DNA of 49,876 bases, taken from the NCBI GenBank assembly GCA_943329075.2, contig CALQCM020000032.1, positions 1-49,876 of the forward strand. Reading direction: 5' to 3'. The stretch's first letter is position 1. The number at the start of each line of letters is the position of its first letter. Under the pieces are notes generated by a model. That model made no database searches and was not told where the DNA came from. It was given only the letters and a program-made list of their open reading frames with translations. Position numbers and translations under genes: made by a program. Source of the DNA: Chitinophaga pinensis (GTDB lineage: Bacteria; Pseudomonadota; Gammaproteobacteria; Burkholderiales; SG8-41). Shown here one piece after another: positions 32,912 through 43,840 of this stretch.

Positions 32912-34144
32912 CTAGGATCGGTAATCGGCGTTGATGCTGACGTAATCGTGCGACAGATCGCAGGTCCACAACGTGACCGCATGCGTGCCGCGGTTCAATA
33001 CGACGCGCACCGTGATTTCGCTTTGTTTCATCACGCGCTGGCCGTCGGCCTCCTGATAGGCGGGATTGCGGCCACCGCCGCGCGCCACCAGCACGTCGTC
33101 GAGATAGAGGTCGAGTTTCGACACATCAAGGTCGCTGATGCCGGCATAGCCGATTGCAGCGAGTATGCGGCCAAGGTTCGGATCGGAGGCAAAAAATGCG
33201 GTCTTTACGAGCGGCGAGTGCCCGATAGCGAAACCGACCTTGCGGCATTCGGCTTCGTCGCGGCCGCCCTCGATCTGCAGGGTGATGAATTTCGTCGCGC
33301 CTTCACCATCACGCACGATGGCGCGCGCGAGTTCGCCCGCCACCGCGGTGACACCAGCGCAAAGCTCGGCGTATTCGGCGCTCGTTTCACTGCCGATCTC
33401 CGGCATGTCAGCCGCAGCGCTGGCAATCAGTATGAAGCTGTCGTTGGTCGAGGTATCGCCATCGACGGTGATGACGTTGAATGATTTTTGCGCCGCATGG
33501 GCGACGATTTTTTGCAGCAATGGCTGGGTAATGCGCGCGTCGGTCGCAATGTAACCAAGCATGGTCGCCATATTCGGGTGAATCATGCCCGCGCCCTTGG
33601 CAATGCCGGTGATCGTCACGCGCGCCTTGCCGACGGCGATCTGTCTCGAAGCCGCCTTCGGTATCGTGTCGGTGGTCATGATCGCCTGCGCGGCATTCGC
33701 CCAGTTGTCGCCACGCAGGTCGGCGAGACAGGCCGGCAGGCCGGCGCTGATGCGCTCGACGGGCAGCGGCTCCATGATGACACCGGTCGAAAACGGCAGG
33801 ATCTGCGCCGGCGCGCAGTCGAGAAGTACGGCGAGATCGGCACAGGTTTTGCGCGCATGGGCCAGGCCTTCGGCGCCGGTGCCCGCATTCGCGTTCCCGG
33901 TATTGACCACCAGCGCCCTGATTTTCGTTGCGGCTACGGCCAGATGTTCACGCGTTACGATGACCGGGGCCGCGCACAGGCGGTTTTGCGTGAAGACGCC
34001 GGCCACGCTGGCGCCGTCATCGAGTTTGATGACAAGCAGGTCTTTGCGTTGCGATTTTTTAATGCCGGCCTCGGCGATACCGAGAGTCACGCCGCGCACA
34101 GGCGTCAGCGATTGCGCATCCGGCGCAGCCAGATTTACTGCCAT
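32912..34144 (-). CDS. argJ: Bifunctional ornithine acetyltransferase/N-acetylglutamate synthase
   Basis: An enzyme of the cyclic arginine pathway, 410 residues, that moves acetyl from N-acetylornithine to glutamate and may also use acetyl-CoA. It is made as a precursor that cleaves itself before the Thr in [16 protein letters not shown]; that Thr becomes the N-terminus of the beta chain and the nucleophile. NTGNANAGTG and DGDTSTNDS are family segments. It lies 33 bases downstream of secA on the same strand, as in many betaproteobacteria. Whether it is mono- or bifunctional cannot be told. Confidence 0.96.
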   Translation of the reverse strand: MAVNLAAPDAQSLTPVRGVTLGIAEAGIKKSQRKDLLVIKLDDGASVAGVFTQNRLCAAPVIVTREHLAVAATKIRALVVNTGNANAGTGAEGLAHARKTCADLAVLLDCAPAQILPFSTGVIMEPLPVERISAGLPACLADLRGDNWANAAQAIMTTDTIPKAASRQIAVGKARVTITGIAKGAGMIHPNMATMLGYIATDARITQPLLQKIVAHAAQKSFNVITVDGDTSTNDSFILIASAAADMPEIGSETSAEYAELCAGVTAVAGELARAIVRDGEGATKFITLQIEGGRDEAECRKVGFAIGHSPLVKTAFFASDPNLGRILAAIGYAGISDLDVSKLDLYLDDVLVARGGGRNPAYQEADGQRVMKQSEITVRVVLNRGTHAVTLWTCDLSHDYVSINADYRS

Positions 34145-34177
34145 GACCGCCCCCCGTTGCCCGCTACGCGCCGGCGA

Positions 34178-36907
34178 TCAAACCAGCTTGCCATGGCAGT
34201 ATTTGTATTTCTTGCCGGAGCCGCAGGGACAGGGGTCGTTGCGACCGACCTTCTGGCCCTGGCGCACAAAAGTCTGCGCATCTGATCCAGCAGCATCTGC
34301 ATTCGCGTCCTGCAACGCTTCGTCGTGGTCGGCATGGTGAAACTGCACGTTCTTCGGCGCCTGCGGTTCCTCGACTTTTTGCAGCTCGGCTTCACTGCGG
34401 AACTGCACCGTCATCAGAATGCGGGTGACCTCGGTATTGATCATTTCAAGCATGAGACCAAACAGTTCGAAGGCCTCTTTCTTGTATTCCTGCGCCGGCG
34501 TTTTCTGCGCGTAGCTGCGCAGGTGAATGCCCTGCCGCAGATGGTCAAGCGCCGCGAGATGCTCGCGCCAGTGCGAATCGATGCTTTGCAGCATCAGGGT
34601 GCGCTCGAACTGGCGGATCGGCCCCGCTTCAAACAGCGTAACCTTGTCGGTGTATTTGCGGTCGGCGAAATCAACGATGCGCGCGCGCAGCTGCTCTTCG
34701 TCAAGCGTGCTTTCGTCTGCCAGCCATTGCTTGATCGGCAATTCGAGCTGCAATTCGGCCATCAGCGTTTTTTCGAGCGCGTCGATGTCCCATTGCTCTT
34801 CCAGGCTTTCGGGCTGGACGTGCTGACTGAAGAACGCGTTGATGACTTCACGACGGATCGAATTGATGCGCTCCGAAATGTCGGTTGCTTCGAGCAATTG
34901 GTTGCGCGATTCGTAAATCGCCTTGCGCTGGTCGTTGGCGACGTCGTCGTATTCGAGCAGGTGTTTGCGCATGTCGAAGTTGCGCGCCTCGACCTTGCGT
35001 TGCGCGTTTTCGATCGCGCGCGTGACCCACGGATGTTCGATCGCCTCGCCGTCCGGCATTTTCAACCGCTGCATGATGGACGCCACACGCTCGGAGGCGA
35101 AAATGCGCAGCAGCGGATCTTCGAGGGAAAGGTAAAACCGGCTGGACCCCGGATCGCCCTGACGGCCCGCGCGGCCGCGCAACTGGTTGTCAATGCGGCG
35201 CGACTCGTGGCGCTCAGTGGCGATGATGTGCAGACCGCCCGAGGTAACCACCTGGTTGTGCACCTTCTGCCATTCGTGTTTGAGGTCCTCGACGCGTTTC
35301 TTTTTCGTTGCCTCGTCGAGGCCGGCGTCGGCGTGAATTTTCGCAATTTCCGGTTCCGGATTACCGCCAAGCACGATGTCGGTGCCGCGACCGGCCATGT
35401 TGGTGGCAATGGTGATGGTCTTCGGCCGCCCGGCCTGCACCACGATCTCTGCCTCGCGCGCGTGCTGTTTGGCATTAAGCACGTTGTGCGGCAGCTTTTC
35501 CTTCTCAAGCATTTTTGACACCAGCTCGGAATTCTCGATCGAGGTGGTGCCGACCAGCACCGGCTGGCCGCGTGAATAACAGTCCTGGATATCCTTGATC
35601 ACCGCAACATATTTTTCGCGCGAGGTCTGGTAGACCTGGTCCATGCGGTCGTCGCGCACCATCGTGTGGTGCGTCGGAATGATCACCGTCTCGAGGCTGT
35701 AGATCTGCTGAAACTCATAGGCTTCCGTGTCGGCCGTGCCGGTCATGCCCGCCAGCTTCGCATACATGCGGAAATAGTTCTGGAAGGTGATCGACGCCAG
35801 CGTCTGGTTCTCGCGCTGGACCGCCACGCCCTCTTTCGCCTCGACGGCCTGGTGCAGACCGTCGGACCAGCGCCGGCCCGGCATCAGCCGACCGGTAAAT
35901 TCGTCGACGATAATGACTTCGTCATCCTGTACAACGTAATGCTGATCGCGGTGGTAAAGCGTATTTGCGCGCAGCGCCGCGTAGAGATGGTGCATCAAAT
36001 TGATGTTGGATGGATCATACAAACTGCCGCCGTGCGGCAGCATTCCGGCTTCCGCCAGCAACGCTTCGGCGCGCTCGTGTCCCTGCTCCGACAACAACAC
36101 CTGGTGCTGTTTTTCATCGACGCTGTAGTCGCCGGGGCTGTTTTCATCTTCTTGGCGTGTCAGGCGCGGCGCAATTTCCTTCATGCGGAAATACAGCTCG
36201 GTGGTGTCTTCCGCCTGGCCCGAAATGATCAGCGGCGTGCGCGCCTCGTCGATCAGGATCGAATCGACTTCGTCGACGATGGCGTAGTTCAGCGCGCGCT
36301 GGAAGCGCTCCGAGGCGGCCGACGCCATGTTGTCGCGCAGATAATCGAAGCCGAATTCGTTATTGGTGCCGTAGGTGATATCGGCGCCGTAGGCGCTTTG
36401 TTTGTCGGCGTGGTCCATTTGCGACAGGATGACGCCGACGGAGAGGCCGAGGAAACCGTAGACGCGACCCATCCACTCCGAGTCGCGTTTGGCGAGGTAG
36501 TCATTCACCGTCACAACGTGCACGCCCTTGCCCGACAAGGCATTCAGGTAAGCGGGCAATGTCGCCACTAGTGTTTTGCCTTCGCCGGTGCGCATTTCGC
36601 CGATCTTGCCCTGGTGCAACGCGATACCGCCGATCATCTGCACGTCGAAGTGGCGCATTTGCAGCACGCGTTTACCCGCCTCGCGGACCACCGCAAAGGC
36701 TTCGGGCAGCATCTGATCCAGCGTTTCGCCAGCGGCAAAACGTTGCTTGAACTCAGCCGTCTTCGCCTGCAGTTCGGTGTCCGACAGTTTCGATATTGCG
36801 GGTTCAAACGCGTTGATCGTTCGCACCGTCGCCGAGTATTGCTTTAACAGCCGTTCGTTGCGGCTACCGAAAATTCTTTTGAGTAAACCTGAGACCATGT
36901 TTTTCAA
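34178..36907 (-). CDS. secA: Protein translocase ATPase SecA
   Basis: The motor of the Sec translocon, 909 residues. Landmarks are [20 protein letters not shown] (Walker A), [17 protein letters not shown] (Walker B), the preprotein cross-linking region, the DEAD helicase second half with [13 protein letters not shown] and [13 protein letters not shown], and a zinc-binding C-terminal tail [14 protein letters not shown] that contacts SecB. All standard motifs are intact. It is preceded by the M23 peptidase and its terminator, and followed closely by argJ. Confidence 0.99.
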   Translation of the reverse strand: MKNMVSGLLKRIFGSRNERLLKQYSATVRTINAFEPAISKLSDTELQAKTAEFKQRFAAGETLDQMLPEAFAVVREAGKRVLQMRHFDVQMIGGIALHQGKIGEMRTGEGKTLVATLPAYLNALSGKGVHVVTVNDYLAKRDSEWMGRVYGFLGLSVGVILSQMDHADKQSAYGADITYGTNNEFGFDYLRDNMASAASERFQRALNYAIVDEVDSILIDEARTPLIISGQAEDTTELYFRMKEIAPRLTRQEDENSPGDYSVDEKQHQVLLSEQGHERAEALLAEAGMLPHGGSLYDPSNINLMHHLYAALRANTLYHRDQHYVVQDDEVIIVDEFTGRLMPGRRWSDGLHQAVEAKEGVAVQRENQTLASITFQNYFRMYAKLAGMTGTADTEAYEFQQIYSLETVIIPTHHTMVRDDRMDQVYQTSREKYVAVIKDIQDCYSRGQPVLVGTTSIENSELVSKMLEKEKLPHNVLNAKQHAREAEIVVQAGRPKTITIATNMAGRGTDIVLGGNPEPEIAKIHADAGLDEATKKKRVEDLKHEWQKVHNQVVTSGGLHIIATERHESRRIDNQLRGRAGRQGDPGSSRFYLSLEDPLLRIFASERVASIMQRLKMPDGEAIEHPWVTRAIENAQRKVEARNFDMRKHLLEYDDVANDQRKAIYESRNQLLEATDISERINSIRREVINAFFSQHVQPESLEEQWDIDALEKTLMAELQLELPIKQWLADESTLDEEQLRARIVDFADRKYTDKVTLFEAGPIRQFERTLMLQSIDSHWREHLAALDHLRQGIHLRSYAQKTPAQEYKKEAFELFGLMLEMINTEVTRILMTVQFRSEAELQKVEEPQAPKNVQFHHADHDEALQDANADAAGSDAQTFVRQGQKVGRNDPCPCGSGKKYKYCHGKLV

Positions 36908-36958
36908 TCAAATGGGGCGCAATTACCGCTGCACCGTTGGTTACTGCCGGCAAATCCT

Positions 36959-36991
36959 CAAACAAAAAGGGGTGGGGAAACACCCCACCCC
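36959..36991 (-). terminator. Intrinsic terminator of the M23 peptidase gene
   Basis: GGGGTGGGG (36969-36977) and CCCCACCCC (36983-36991) form a perfect 9-bp stem around AAACA. On the minus strand the stem is followed by TTTTTGTTTG (36968-36959), a uridine-rich tail. It lies 24 bases after the peptidase stop and separates it from secA. Confidence 0.85.
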
Positions 36992-37015
36992 CCTTCTGCG
37001 TCGAATCTGAATTCG

Positions 37016-37933
37016 TTAGCCGGGCAATCGCAGGAATTGCACCGGATTCAGCGGCGCCCCGTTCTGGCGCACTTCAAAATGCAAATGAGGCCCGGTCGAA
37101 CGTCCCGTTGTACCGACCGCACCGATCGTGCTGCCGCTCATAACGACGTCGCCGTTTTTGACCAGACGCTTGGAAAGATGCGCGTAACGCGAAACCAGTC
37201 CGTTGCCGTGATCAATCTCCACCATATTACCATATTGAGAGTGCAAATCAGAGTAGACAACCATGCCGCCAGCGGCCGCGCGGGCGGGCGTTCCCGTCTC
37301 TGCCATGAAGTCCATGCCCTCGTGAAAAGCGCGAACGCCGCTGATCGGATCGATGCGCCAGCCGTAGTTGGATGAATACCAGCTGCCTTCGATCGGCAGC
37401 ACCGACGGCAACAGTTTTTTCTTCGCGCTGTCGACGATCATCAGCGAGTCGAGAATGCCGAGTTTCTCGGTGCGGTCTTCCATCTGCTTGGTCAGGACGT
37501 TGATCTGCCGGGTCAGGTCACCCAGCGAAAGATCGTAGGTCGGCAGATTGGAAACCGCGCCGCCACGGCCGGGGGCCTGGTCGAACATGAATTCCTGCGG
37601 TTTGAAGCCGGCGGTCTTGGCAAGCCGTTCGCCCAGAGTGTCCAGACGCAGCAGTTGCGCCTGCATCTGGCCCAGTTTTGCCGCCATCGTGTTCAGGTTT
37701 TCGCGCAGGTAACTCTGCACTTTTTCGTTTTGCTCGTGCTGAACGCTTAGAATCAGGGAATTGAGCAGCGGGCTGTTCAGGCTGGGCGCATAGCGCAACA
37801 CCGTCCACTGGATACAAAATGCCAATACCAGCACTGAGAAGGCCGCCACCAGCGCGCCCGCGATCAGGTGCGGCAGGGTCAGCGTGATGGTCCGCGCTTT
37901 GGTCAGTTTTCCGGAAACTAGAATAATGTTCAT
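37016..37933 (-). CDS. M23-family murein peptidase (LytM type)
   Basis: A 305-residue inner-membrane-anchored protein with a periplasmic peptidase domain. One membrane helix lies near 20-47, a coiled-coil stalk spans about 60-170, and the C-terminal LytM domain has the zinc residues in FHEGMDF, YAHLS and HLHFEV. All expected ligands are present, so it is likely an active endopeptidase rather than an EnvC-like activator. It is divergent from dciA and sits just before secA. Confidence 0.93.
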   Translation of the reverse strand: MNIILVSGKLTKARTITLTLPHLIAGALVAAFSVLVLAFCIQWTVLRYAPSLNSPLLNSLILSVQHEQNEKVQSYLRENLNTMAAKLGQMQAQLLRLDTLGERLAKTAGFKPQEFMFDQAPGRGGAVSNLPTYDLSLGDLTRQINVLTKQMEDRTEKLGILDSLMIVDSAKKKLLPSVLPIEGSWYSSNYGWRIDPISGVRAFHEGMDFMAETGTPARAAAGGMVVYSDLHSQYGNMVEIDHGNGLVSRYAHLSKRLVKNGDVVMSGSTIGAVGTTGRSTGPHLHFEVRQNGAPLNPVQFLRLPG

Positions 37934-37956
37934 TGTTGTTCCACAATCCCAACCCG

Positions 37957-38397
37957 ATGCCGGCGCGTAAACTCGACTTCTACCTCAATTCGTCCGACCC
38001 GTTGCGCAATCTGGCGCGAGCGGTTCGGGATTTGTCCGAATTGCAGCAGATCCTGGCCAAAAACGCACCATCGGAATTGACGCAATCCAGTTGCGTCAAG
38101 CAGTTACGCGCTGGAATCCTTTTAGTGTCGGCTGATAACGCGGCGGTTGCGACCCAACTGAAGCAACTCACCCCCCGGCTACTCGCCTGCTACCAGAAGC
38201 AGGGGAGGGAGGTTACTTCAATACGTATTGAAGTGCAAGTTACGAACCCCGCAAAACGCCCCCCGCCCCGCCGCGAAAATAGCGGCTTAAGCACTGAATC
38301 CATTGAGAATATTATGAGTCTTGCAGAGGGGCTTGAGGACTCGCCGCTGAAGGATGCGCTGCGCCGGCTGGCGGCGCACGGCCGTAAAACGCCCTGA
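37957..38397 (+). CDS. dciA: DciA-like (DUF721) protein
   Basis: A 146-residue member of the DUF721/DciA family, the ancestral loader or regulator of the replicative helicase DnaB. The DUF721 part covers about 20-105 with LRAGILLVSADNAAVATQLKQ and LLACYQKQGREV. The last third is low in complexity and proline-rich. The ATG at 37957 is chosen over a TTG at 37933 as the family N-terminus begins shortly after. It is divergent from the M23 gene across 23 bases. Family assignment is from the core pattern only. Confidence 0.78.
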   Translation: MPARKLDFYLNSSDPLRNLARAVRDLSELQQILAKNAPSELTQSSCVKQLRAGILLVSADNAAVATQLKQLTPRLLACYQKQGREVTSIRIEVQVTNPAKRPPPRRENSGLSTESIENIMSLAEGLEDSPLKDALRRLAAHGRKTP

Positions 38398-38405
38398 CGC
38401 CGGAT

Positions 38406-38591
38406 CTAGGCTGCCATCAGCAGCCGTTCGAACAGCATGAAGGCAAGGATGATGCAGGCCATGACCACGCCGTATTTGAGAATCTGCCAGGCAAAGGTCA
38501 GATAGCGGCGGTTTTTGGTCAGCAGATAGGTAACTAGCGAGCCGCCGATCGTGATCAGCAGCAGGAAACCAACAATGCGCAGAACCAGCAT
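38406..38591 (-). CDS. Small two-helix membrane protein
   Basis: A 61-residue protein with two hydrophobic segments (about 5-25 and 40-58) separated by a basic loop (TKNRRYL). The function is unknown. It starts 51 bases downstream of the lpxC stop on the same strand and is convergent with dciA. Its length and basic loop, and its neat fit between flanking genes, support a true gene. Confidence 0.7.
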   Translation of the reverse strand: MLVLRIVGFLLLITIGGSLVTYLLTKNRRYLTFAWQILKYGVVMACIILAFMLFERLLMAA

Positions 38592-38642
38592 AGGTGCCCC
38601 GCTTTCTAGAATGCCGTCGGCCGCTGATCGACCGGCGCCGGA

Positions 38643-39557
38643 TCAAGCCAGCACGGGCTGAATCGAAGCGACGCAGGCCGGCGCGTCTTCAACCCGGTCG
38701 AAGGTCACGTATTCCCACGCCCCCTCGGTTTCGAGCAACCGGCGCAACAATGCATTGTTGAGCGCATGCCCCGACTTGTGTGCGGCAAAGGTGCCGATGA
38801 CCGGATGCCCGAGCAGGTAAAGATCGCCGATGGCGTCGAGCACCTTGTGTTTGACGAACTCGTCGTCGTAACGCAGACCGTCACTGTTCAACACGCGGTA
38901 TTCGTCAAGGACGATGGCGTTATCAAGAGAGCCACCGAGGGCCAGACCCTGCCCGCGCATCCACTCGACTTCGTGCATGAAACCGAACGTCCGCGCGCGG
39001 CTGACTTCCTTGACATAGGACGTGGTGGCAAAATCAACTGCCACTGCGTTTGACGAACTGTCGAACACCGGATGATCGAAATCGATGCTGAATTCGACGC
39101 GAAATCCGTTATGCGGCGAAAACCGCGCCGTCTTGTCGCGGTCGCTCACTTCAACTGTCTTGAGAATGCGGATGAATTTCTTTGCCACCGGTTGCTCTTC
39201 GATGCCCGCCGATTGCAGCAGGAACACAAACGGTCCGGCGCTGCCATCCATGATCGGCACTTCCGGCGCGGAAACATCGACGTAAACGTTGTCGATGCCA
39301 AGTCCGGCCAGCGCGGACATCAAATGCTCAACCGTCGAGACGCGCGTGCCGTTCTGCTCAAGACAGGTCGACAAGCGGGTGTCACCGACGTGGTACGGAT
39401 CGGCCCTGACCTCGACCGGCTGCGGCAGGTCGACGCGCGTAAAAACGATGCCGGTGTTCGGCGCCGCCGGGCGCAAGGTCAGATAGACCTTCTCGCCGGT
39501 GTGCAAACCGACGCCGGTTGCGCGGATCACGTTTTTCAGAGTGCGCTGTTGAATCAC
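38643..39557 (-). CDS. lpxC: UDP-3-O-acyl-N-acetylglucosamine deacetylase
   Basis: The committed enzyme of lipid A synthesis, a zinc deacetylase of 304 residues. [21 protein letters not shown] is the typical opening, read from a GTG codon at 39557. [15 protein letters not shown] gives one zinc His, and HKSGHALNN holds the catalytic His and others. [16 protein letters not shown] is a further signature. The cell is therefore expected to make a lipid A outer membrane. It follows ftsZ by 137 bases, the usual position at the end of the dcw cluster. Confidence 0.98.
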   Translation of the reverse strand: MIQQRTLKNVIRATGVGLHTGEKVYLTLRPAAPNTGIVFTRVDLPQPVEVRADPYHVGDTRLSTCLEQNGTRVSTVEHLMSALAGLGIDNVYVDVSAPEVPIMDGSAGPFVFLLQSAGIEEQPVAKKFIRILKTVEVSDRDKTARFSPHNGFRVEFSIDFDHPVFDSSSNAVAVDFATTSYVKEVSRARTFGFMHEVEWMRGQGLALGGSLDNAIVLDEYRVLNSDGLRYDDEFVKHKVLDAIGDLYLLGHPVIGTFAAHKSGHALNNALLRRLLETEGAWEYVTFDRVEDAPACVASIQPVLA

Positions 39558-39694
39558 TTGATTTGTCTTCGGTTTTGCCGTTTTTCCTGACGGATTTTAG
39601 CATGCCGCCCCGTCACCGGCGCGGCCACCACGTACGCAGCAAACCGCCTGCCTACTGCCCGTAACTCACCCCTTCCCCTGCCTAAAACACCGCC

Positions 39695-40855
39695 CTAGTC
39701 CGCCTGTTTACGCAAGAACGCCGGGATATCGAGCATTTCCACGCCCGAGTTTTTCATCGCCTCGACGGTTTGCGTACGATTGCGCCGGATCATCGCCGGC
39801 GTCTCGAGTTCCTCGTAGTTCACATTGCCGGGCGCCATCGGGCCATCGGTGCCGGTGGCCGGGATCACGAGTTGCGGCCTCGTTTGTATGCGTCCCCCGT
39901 TTTTGCCAAGGCCCGTTGCCACGATCGTCACACGCAACTCGTCTTCCAGATCTTCATCGTAGACGACGCCCGTGATAACAGTCGCCGACTCGGCGGCCAC
40001 CGCCTTGATCACGTCCATCACGTCATACATCTCCTGCAACTGGAACGACGAGGAACTCGCCGAAATGTTGACCAGCACACCGCGTGCATCGGCGATGTCG
40101 ATGTCGTCGAGCAACGGGCAGGCCACGGCCTGTTCGGCCGCCATGCGCGCGCGGTCGGTGCCGGCCGCTTTGGCCGAACCCATCATCGCGATGCCGGTTT
40201 CCGACATCACCGTTTTCACGTCGGCAAAATCGACGCCGATCATACCCGGGCAGGAGATGATTTCAGCGATGCCGGCCACCGCGCCGTGCAACACGTCATT
40301 GGCCGCGCGAAACGCATCTTTGAGCGAAACCTGGTTGCCAAGCACCTGCATCAGCTTGTCGTTGGGAATCACGATCAGCGAATTGACGTGCTCGGAGAGC
40401 GCCGCCATTCCCTCCTGTGCAACGCGTTCGCGTTTGCCCTCGAACGCGAACGGCTTGGTCACCACGGCAACCGTCAGAATGCCGAGTTCGCGCGCGATTT
40501 CCGCCACCACCGGCGCCGCCCCGGTGCCCGTGCCACCGCCCATGCCCGCTGTCAGGAAGAGCATGTCTGCACCGCGCAGGAGGTCAATGATGCGATCGCG
40601 GTCCTCCAGCGCCGCCTGCCGGCCGACCTCGGGGTTCGCGCCTGCGCCCAAACCCTTGGTCGCCTGGCTGCCGATTTGAAGTTGAGTTCGCGCCAGAGTG
40701 CGCTTGAGCGCCTTCATATCGGTATTGGCGCAGATGAATTCGACGCCTTTGACGCCGTTGGTAATCATGTGGTCGACAGCGTTGCCCCCGCAACCGCCAA
40801 CGCCGATGACCTTGATGACTGCTTCCTGCGACGGAACTTCCATGATTTCAAACAT
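39695..40855 (-). CDS. ftsZ: Cell division protein FtsZ
   Basis: A tubulin-like GTPase that forms the division ring, 386 residues. The glycine motif GGGTGTGAAPVVAEIA is present, the synergy loop follows (VDFADVKTVMSETG), and the C-terminal peptide ends DIPAFLRKQAD, the site for FtsA. AGGAGG lies a few bases before the ATG. It lies 84 bases after ftsA, a spacing that could hold its own promoter; TTGACC at 40907-40902 is a weak -35 candidate. All residues expected for activity are seen. Confidence 0.99.
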   Translation of the reverse strand: MFEIMEVPSQEAVIKVIGVGGCGGNAVDHMITNGVKGVEFICANTDMKALKRTLARTQLQIGSQATKGLGAGANPEVGRQAALEDRDRIIDLLRGADMLFLTAGMGGGTGTGAAPVVAEIARELGILTVAVVTKPFAFEGKRERVAQEGMAALSEHVNSLIVIPNDKLMQVLGNQVSLKDAFRAANDVLHGAVAGIAEIISCPGMIGVDFADVKTVMSETGIAMMGSAKAAGTDRARMAAEQAVACPLLDDIDIADARGVLVNISASSSSFQLQEMYDVMDVIKAVAAESATVITGVVYDEDLEDELRVTIVATGLGKNGGRIQTRPQLVIPATGTDGPMAPGNVNYEELETPAMIRRNRTQTVEAMKNSGVEMLDIPAFLRKQAD

Positions 40856-40939
40856 AGTTGCCTCCTGTGACTAAAGTTAATTCCAAAAGCTTCAATAAAC
40901 CGGTCAAGCCGCACCCGAATCCGTGCGCACTGCCAACCC

Positions 40940-42175
40940 CTAAAAATTTCCCTTGAACCAACTCTTCATGCGCTCGAGCAAACCGCTGAAAGAACTGATC
41001 TGCGCCTGCGAATTCGCGTGGTGCCGCTGTTCCTGCAAACCGAGCAACAACAGTCCGACCGCAGTGGCGTGGCGCGGATTGCGCACCACTTCCGAAAGGC
41101 CGCCCTGGTATTGCGGCTGGCCGATGCGCACCGGCATGTGGAAAATTTCTTCGCCCAGCTCGACCATGCCCTGCATCGAACTCGAGCCGCCGGTGATGAC
41201 AATGCCGGACGACAGCAAGTCCTCGTAGCCCGAGCGCCGCAGTTCCGACTGCACCAGCGAATACAGTTCCTCGATGCGCGGCTCGATCACTTCAGCCAGT
41301 GTCTGCCGCGACAACTGGCGAGCGCCGCGCTCGCCGATGCCCGGCACATCCACCATTTGCTGCGGGTCGGCCAGTTGCCGCAGCGCGCAGCCGTAGCGCT
41401 GCTTGATGTCCTCGGCATCCTTGGTCGGCGTGCGCAAGGCCATCGCGATATCGTTGGTAATCTGGTCGCCGGCAATCGGAATCACGCCGGTATGACGGAT
41501 CGCACCCTGCGTGAAAATCGCGATATCGGTGGTGCCGCCGCCGATATCAACGAGACAAACGCCGAGTTCCTTCTCGTCCTCCGACAACACCGCGGTCGCC
41601 GACGCCAGCGGCTGCAGGATCAGATCGCGCACTTCGAGTCCGCAGCGGCGCACGCACTTGATGATGTTCTGCGCCGCCGACACCGCACCGGTCACGATGT
41701 GCACGTTGACCTCGAGCCGCACGCCGCTCATGCCGAGCGGTTCGCGCACGTCGCCCTGACCATCGACGATGAATTCCTGGTTCAGGATATGCAACACCTG
41801 CTGGTCGGTCGGGATCGGAATCGCCTTCGCGGTTTCGATCACGCGCTCGACGTCCTGCTGTGTCACCTCGCGGTCCTTGATCGGCACCATGCCGCGCGAA
41901 TTGAGGCTCTTGATATGACTGCCGGCGATGCCGGTGTAGACCTCGGCGATCTTGCAATCGGCCATCAACTCAGCCTCTTCCAGTGCGCGCTGGATTGCAT
42001 TGACAGTCGCCTCGATGTTGACCACCACGCCCTTCTTGAGGCCCTTCGAAGGATGGGTGCCCATGCCGATCACTTCGTAACCGTCACCCCTTACCTCGGC
42101 CACCATGGCGACAATCTTCGAGGTGCCGATGTCGAGACCGACGATCAAAGTTCTTTCTTCTTTGGCCTTGCTCAT
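40940..42175 (-). CDS. ftsA: Cell division protein FtsA
   Basis: An actin-like ATPase that tethers FtsZ to the membrane, 411 residues. The phosphate loops are GLDIGTSKIVAMVAE and LVDIGGGTTDIAIF; GIVITGGSSSMQGM is the adenosine motif. The C-terminus ends in an amphipathic helix (LLERMKSWFKGNF) for membrane contact. It overlaps ftsQ by ATGA. Identification is firm. Confidence 0.99.
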   Translation of the reverse strand: MSKAKEERTLIVGLDIGTSKIVAMVAEVRGDGYEVIGMGTHPSKGLKKGVVVNIEATVNAIQRALEEAELMADCKIAEVYTGIAGSHIKSLNSRGMVPIKDREVTQQDVERVIETAKAIPIPTDQQVLHILNQEFIVDGQGDVREPLGMSGVRLEVNVHIVTGAVSAAQNIIKCVRRCGLEVRDLILQPLASATAVLSEDEKELGVCLVDIGGGTTDIAIFTQGAIRHTGVIPIAGDQITNDIAMALRTPTKDAEDIKQRYGCALRQLADPQQMVDVPGIGERGARQLSRQTLAEVIEPRIEELYSLVQSELRRSGYEDLLSSGIVITGGSSSMQGMVELGEEIFHMPVRIGQPQYQGGLSEVVRNPRHATAVGLLLLGLQEQRHHANSQAQISSFSGLLERMKSWFKGNF

Positions 42176-42939
42176 CCCTTTTTCTCCGCCTTTACTGCAC
42201 TGCGTACGGCGCGCCCGCGTTCGTTCTCGCGCGGCTCTCCGCGCAGTTCCCGGATGCGCACCGCAAATCCGTTTGAATAACGCAGATCGACGTGATCGAT
42301 GCGCCGTTGCAGGCCGCCGATCGTGCGCTGGTAGGCACCGACAAAGCGTTCGAGGCGCGGCTCGATGTCCTCGCGGCCGAGTTCGATGGTCAGCCCGTTG
42401 TCGGCACGCAGTTGCCAGGCGCGGCGCGGCGTCACGCCGATCTGCACCGGCGTCAGGCCTACCGCGGCCAGATTGCGGCGGAAAAATTCGTATTGAATGG
42501 TGATCTCCTTCATGCTTTCGCGCGCGCCAACGAAGCTCAGCAACTTGCCGTCGTAGGCGGCGGTAAACACCTCGCCGTGTGTATTAACCAGCGCGTCGGC
42601 ACCCCAGCGGGCCAGCGGCACATGTTCCTCGAGCACCACTTCAAGGCGGTCGGGCCACTGGCGGCGCAGATCGACCTTGCGTACCCACGGCAGGCGCTCG
42701 AAGGCGGTGCGCACGCGCGGCAGGTTCACCGTGAAGAAGTTGCCCTCGATTTCACCGCGCACGACGGCCTCGATCTGCTCGGAGGTCACGTGCGGCGACA
42801 CCGCGCTCATGCGCACCTCGCGCAGCGGAAACACCGGCAGATGCACCGCGTAATGCACCGCGGTGTAGGCCACCATCATGACTGCCGCCGCGAACAGCGC
42901 GGTTGCCACGCCATTGAGAATGTCGGGCCTATCCCACAT
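42172..42939 (-). CDS. ftsQ: Cell division protein FtsQ
   Basis: A bitopic divisome protein of 255 residues from the ATG at 42939. One membrane helix lies near 10-30, then a POTRA domain (FPLREVRMSAVSPHVTSEQI onward) and the beta domain (PWVRKVDLRRQWPDRLEVVLEE). An alternative start at 42993 would extend 18 residues into ddl and is less likely. It overlaps ddl by 11 bases and ftsA by four. Its role is to link FtsA-FtsK with FtsB-FtsL. Confidence 0.96.
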   Translation of the reverse strand: MWDRPDILNGVATALFAAAVMMVAYTAVHYAVHLPVFPLREVRMSAVSPHVTSEQIEAVVRGEIEGNFFTVNLPRVRTAFERLPWVRKVDLRRQWPDRLEVVLEEHVPLARWGADALVNTHGEVFTAAYDGKLLSFVGARESMKEITIQYEFFRRNLAAVGLTPVQIGVTPRRAWQLRADNGLTIELGREDIEPRLERFVGAYQRTIGGLQRRIDHVDLRYSNGFAVRIRELRGEPRENERGRAVRSAVKAEKKG

Positions 42940-43840
42940 GGGCGAGCTCCAGTATCCGCAACACAAGATCGTCGAATTCAATGCCGGCGGCACGTGCGGC
43001 TATCGGCACGAGCGAATGTCCGGTCATGCCCGGCGCCGTATTCATTTCGAGCAGGAACGCCTTACCGTCATCGCGCAAAATGAGATCGGCGCGCCCCCAC
43101 CCGGAGCAGCCCAGTGCGCTGGCCGCGCGCATGACCAAGGCCTGCAAGTCGCGCTCCTGCGGGGCGGGCAACCCGCACGGGCAGTGATATTTCGTGTCGT
43201 CGGTGAAATACTTGTTCTGGTAGTCGTAGTTGCCCTGCGGCGCTTCGATGCAGACCAGCGGCAGCGCGCGATCGTCGAGAAACGCGGCAGTGAGCTCGCG
43301 TCCGGCCACGAACTCTTCGGCGATCACCAGCGTGTCGCACCCGGCTGCGAGTTCGTAGGCGGCTTTGATTGTTTCGACTGACGCCACCTTGGTAAGACCG
43401 ATGCTCGAGCCTTCGTGCGCCGGTTTTACGACCAGCGGCAGGCCCACCTCCTTCGCAACTGTCGCCCAGTCGCTGGCGGCCGTCAGCACCGCGTGGCGCG
43501 GCGTCGGAATGCCGGTCGCGAGCCATATCAGCTTGGTGCGCAGCTTGTCGAGGCACAGAGCCGACGCCATCACGCCGCTGCCGGTATAGGGGATTTCCAT
43601 CAATTCGAGCGCGCCCTGCACGGTGCCGTCCTCTCCGAAGCGCCCGTGCAATGCGATGAACGCGCGCTGGAAACCGGCGCTCTTCAGTTCGAACAGCGGG
43701 CGCTCGGCCGGATCGAACGCCTGCGCATCGAGGCCTTTGCGGCGCAGCGCCGCGAGCACGGCATTGCCCGACAGCAGCGAAATCTCGCGCTCCGACGAAC
43801 GGCCGCCCATCAACACCGCGACTTTTCCGAAGTCAGCCAT
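42929..43840 (-). CDS. ddlB: D-alanine--D-alanine ligase
   Basis: Makes D-Ala-D-Ala for peptidoglycan precursors, 303 residues from the ATG at 43840. Family landmarks are GKVAVLMGGRSSEREISLLSG, HGRFGEDGTVQGALE, KPAHEGSSIGLTKV and the late LEMNTAPGMTGHSL with metal and ATP ligands. A longer frame to 43921 overlaps murB too far. It overlaps murB by eight bases and ftsQ by 11. This is the DdlB-type place in the dcw cluster. Confidence 0.98.
   Translation of the reverse strand: MADFGKVAVLMGGRSSEREISLLSGNAVLAALRRKGLDAQAFDPAERPLFELKSAGFQRAFIALHGRFGEDGTVQGALELMEIPYTGSGVMASALCLDKLRTKLIWLATGIPTPRHAVLTAASDWATVAKEVGLPLVVKPAHEGSSIGLTKVASVETIKAAYELAAGCDTLVIAEEFVAGRELTAAFLDDRALPLVCIEAPQGNYDYQNKYFTDDTKYHCPCGLPAPQERDLQALVMRAASALGCSGWGRADLILRDDGKAFLLEMNTAPGMTGHSLVPIAARAAGIEFDDLVLRILELAHVG

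Noticed and set aside
40884..40907. A strong promoter before ftsZ
   Set aside because: TTGACC is a fair -35 box, but no good -10 box lies 16-18 bases away, so it is mentioned only as weak.
41018..42280. A 420-codon plus-strand open frame opposite ftsA
   Set aside because: Composition is rich in His, Arg and Asp without order, and the opposite strand encodes a textbook FtsA. Judged a shadow.
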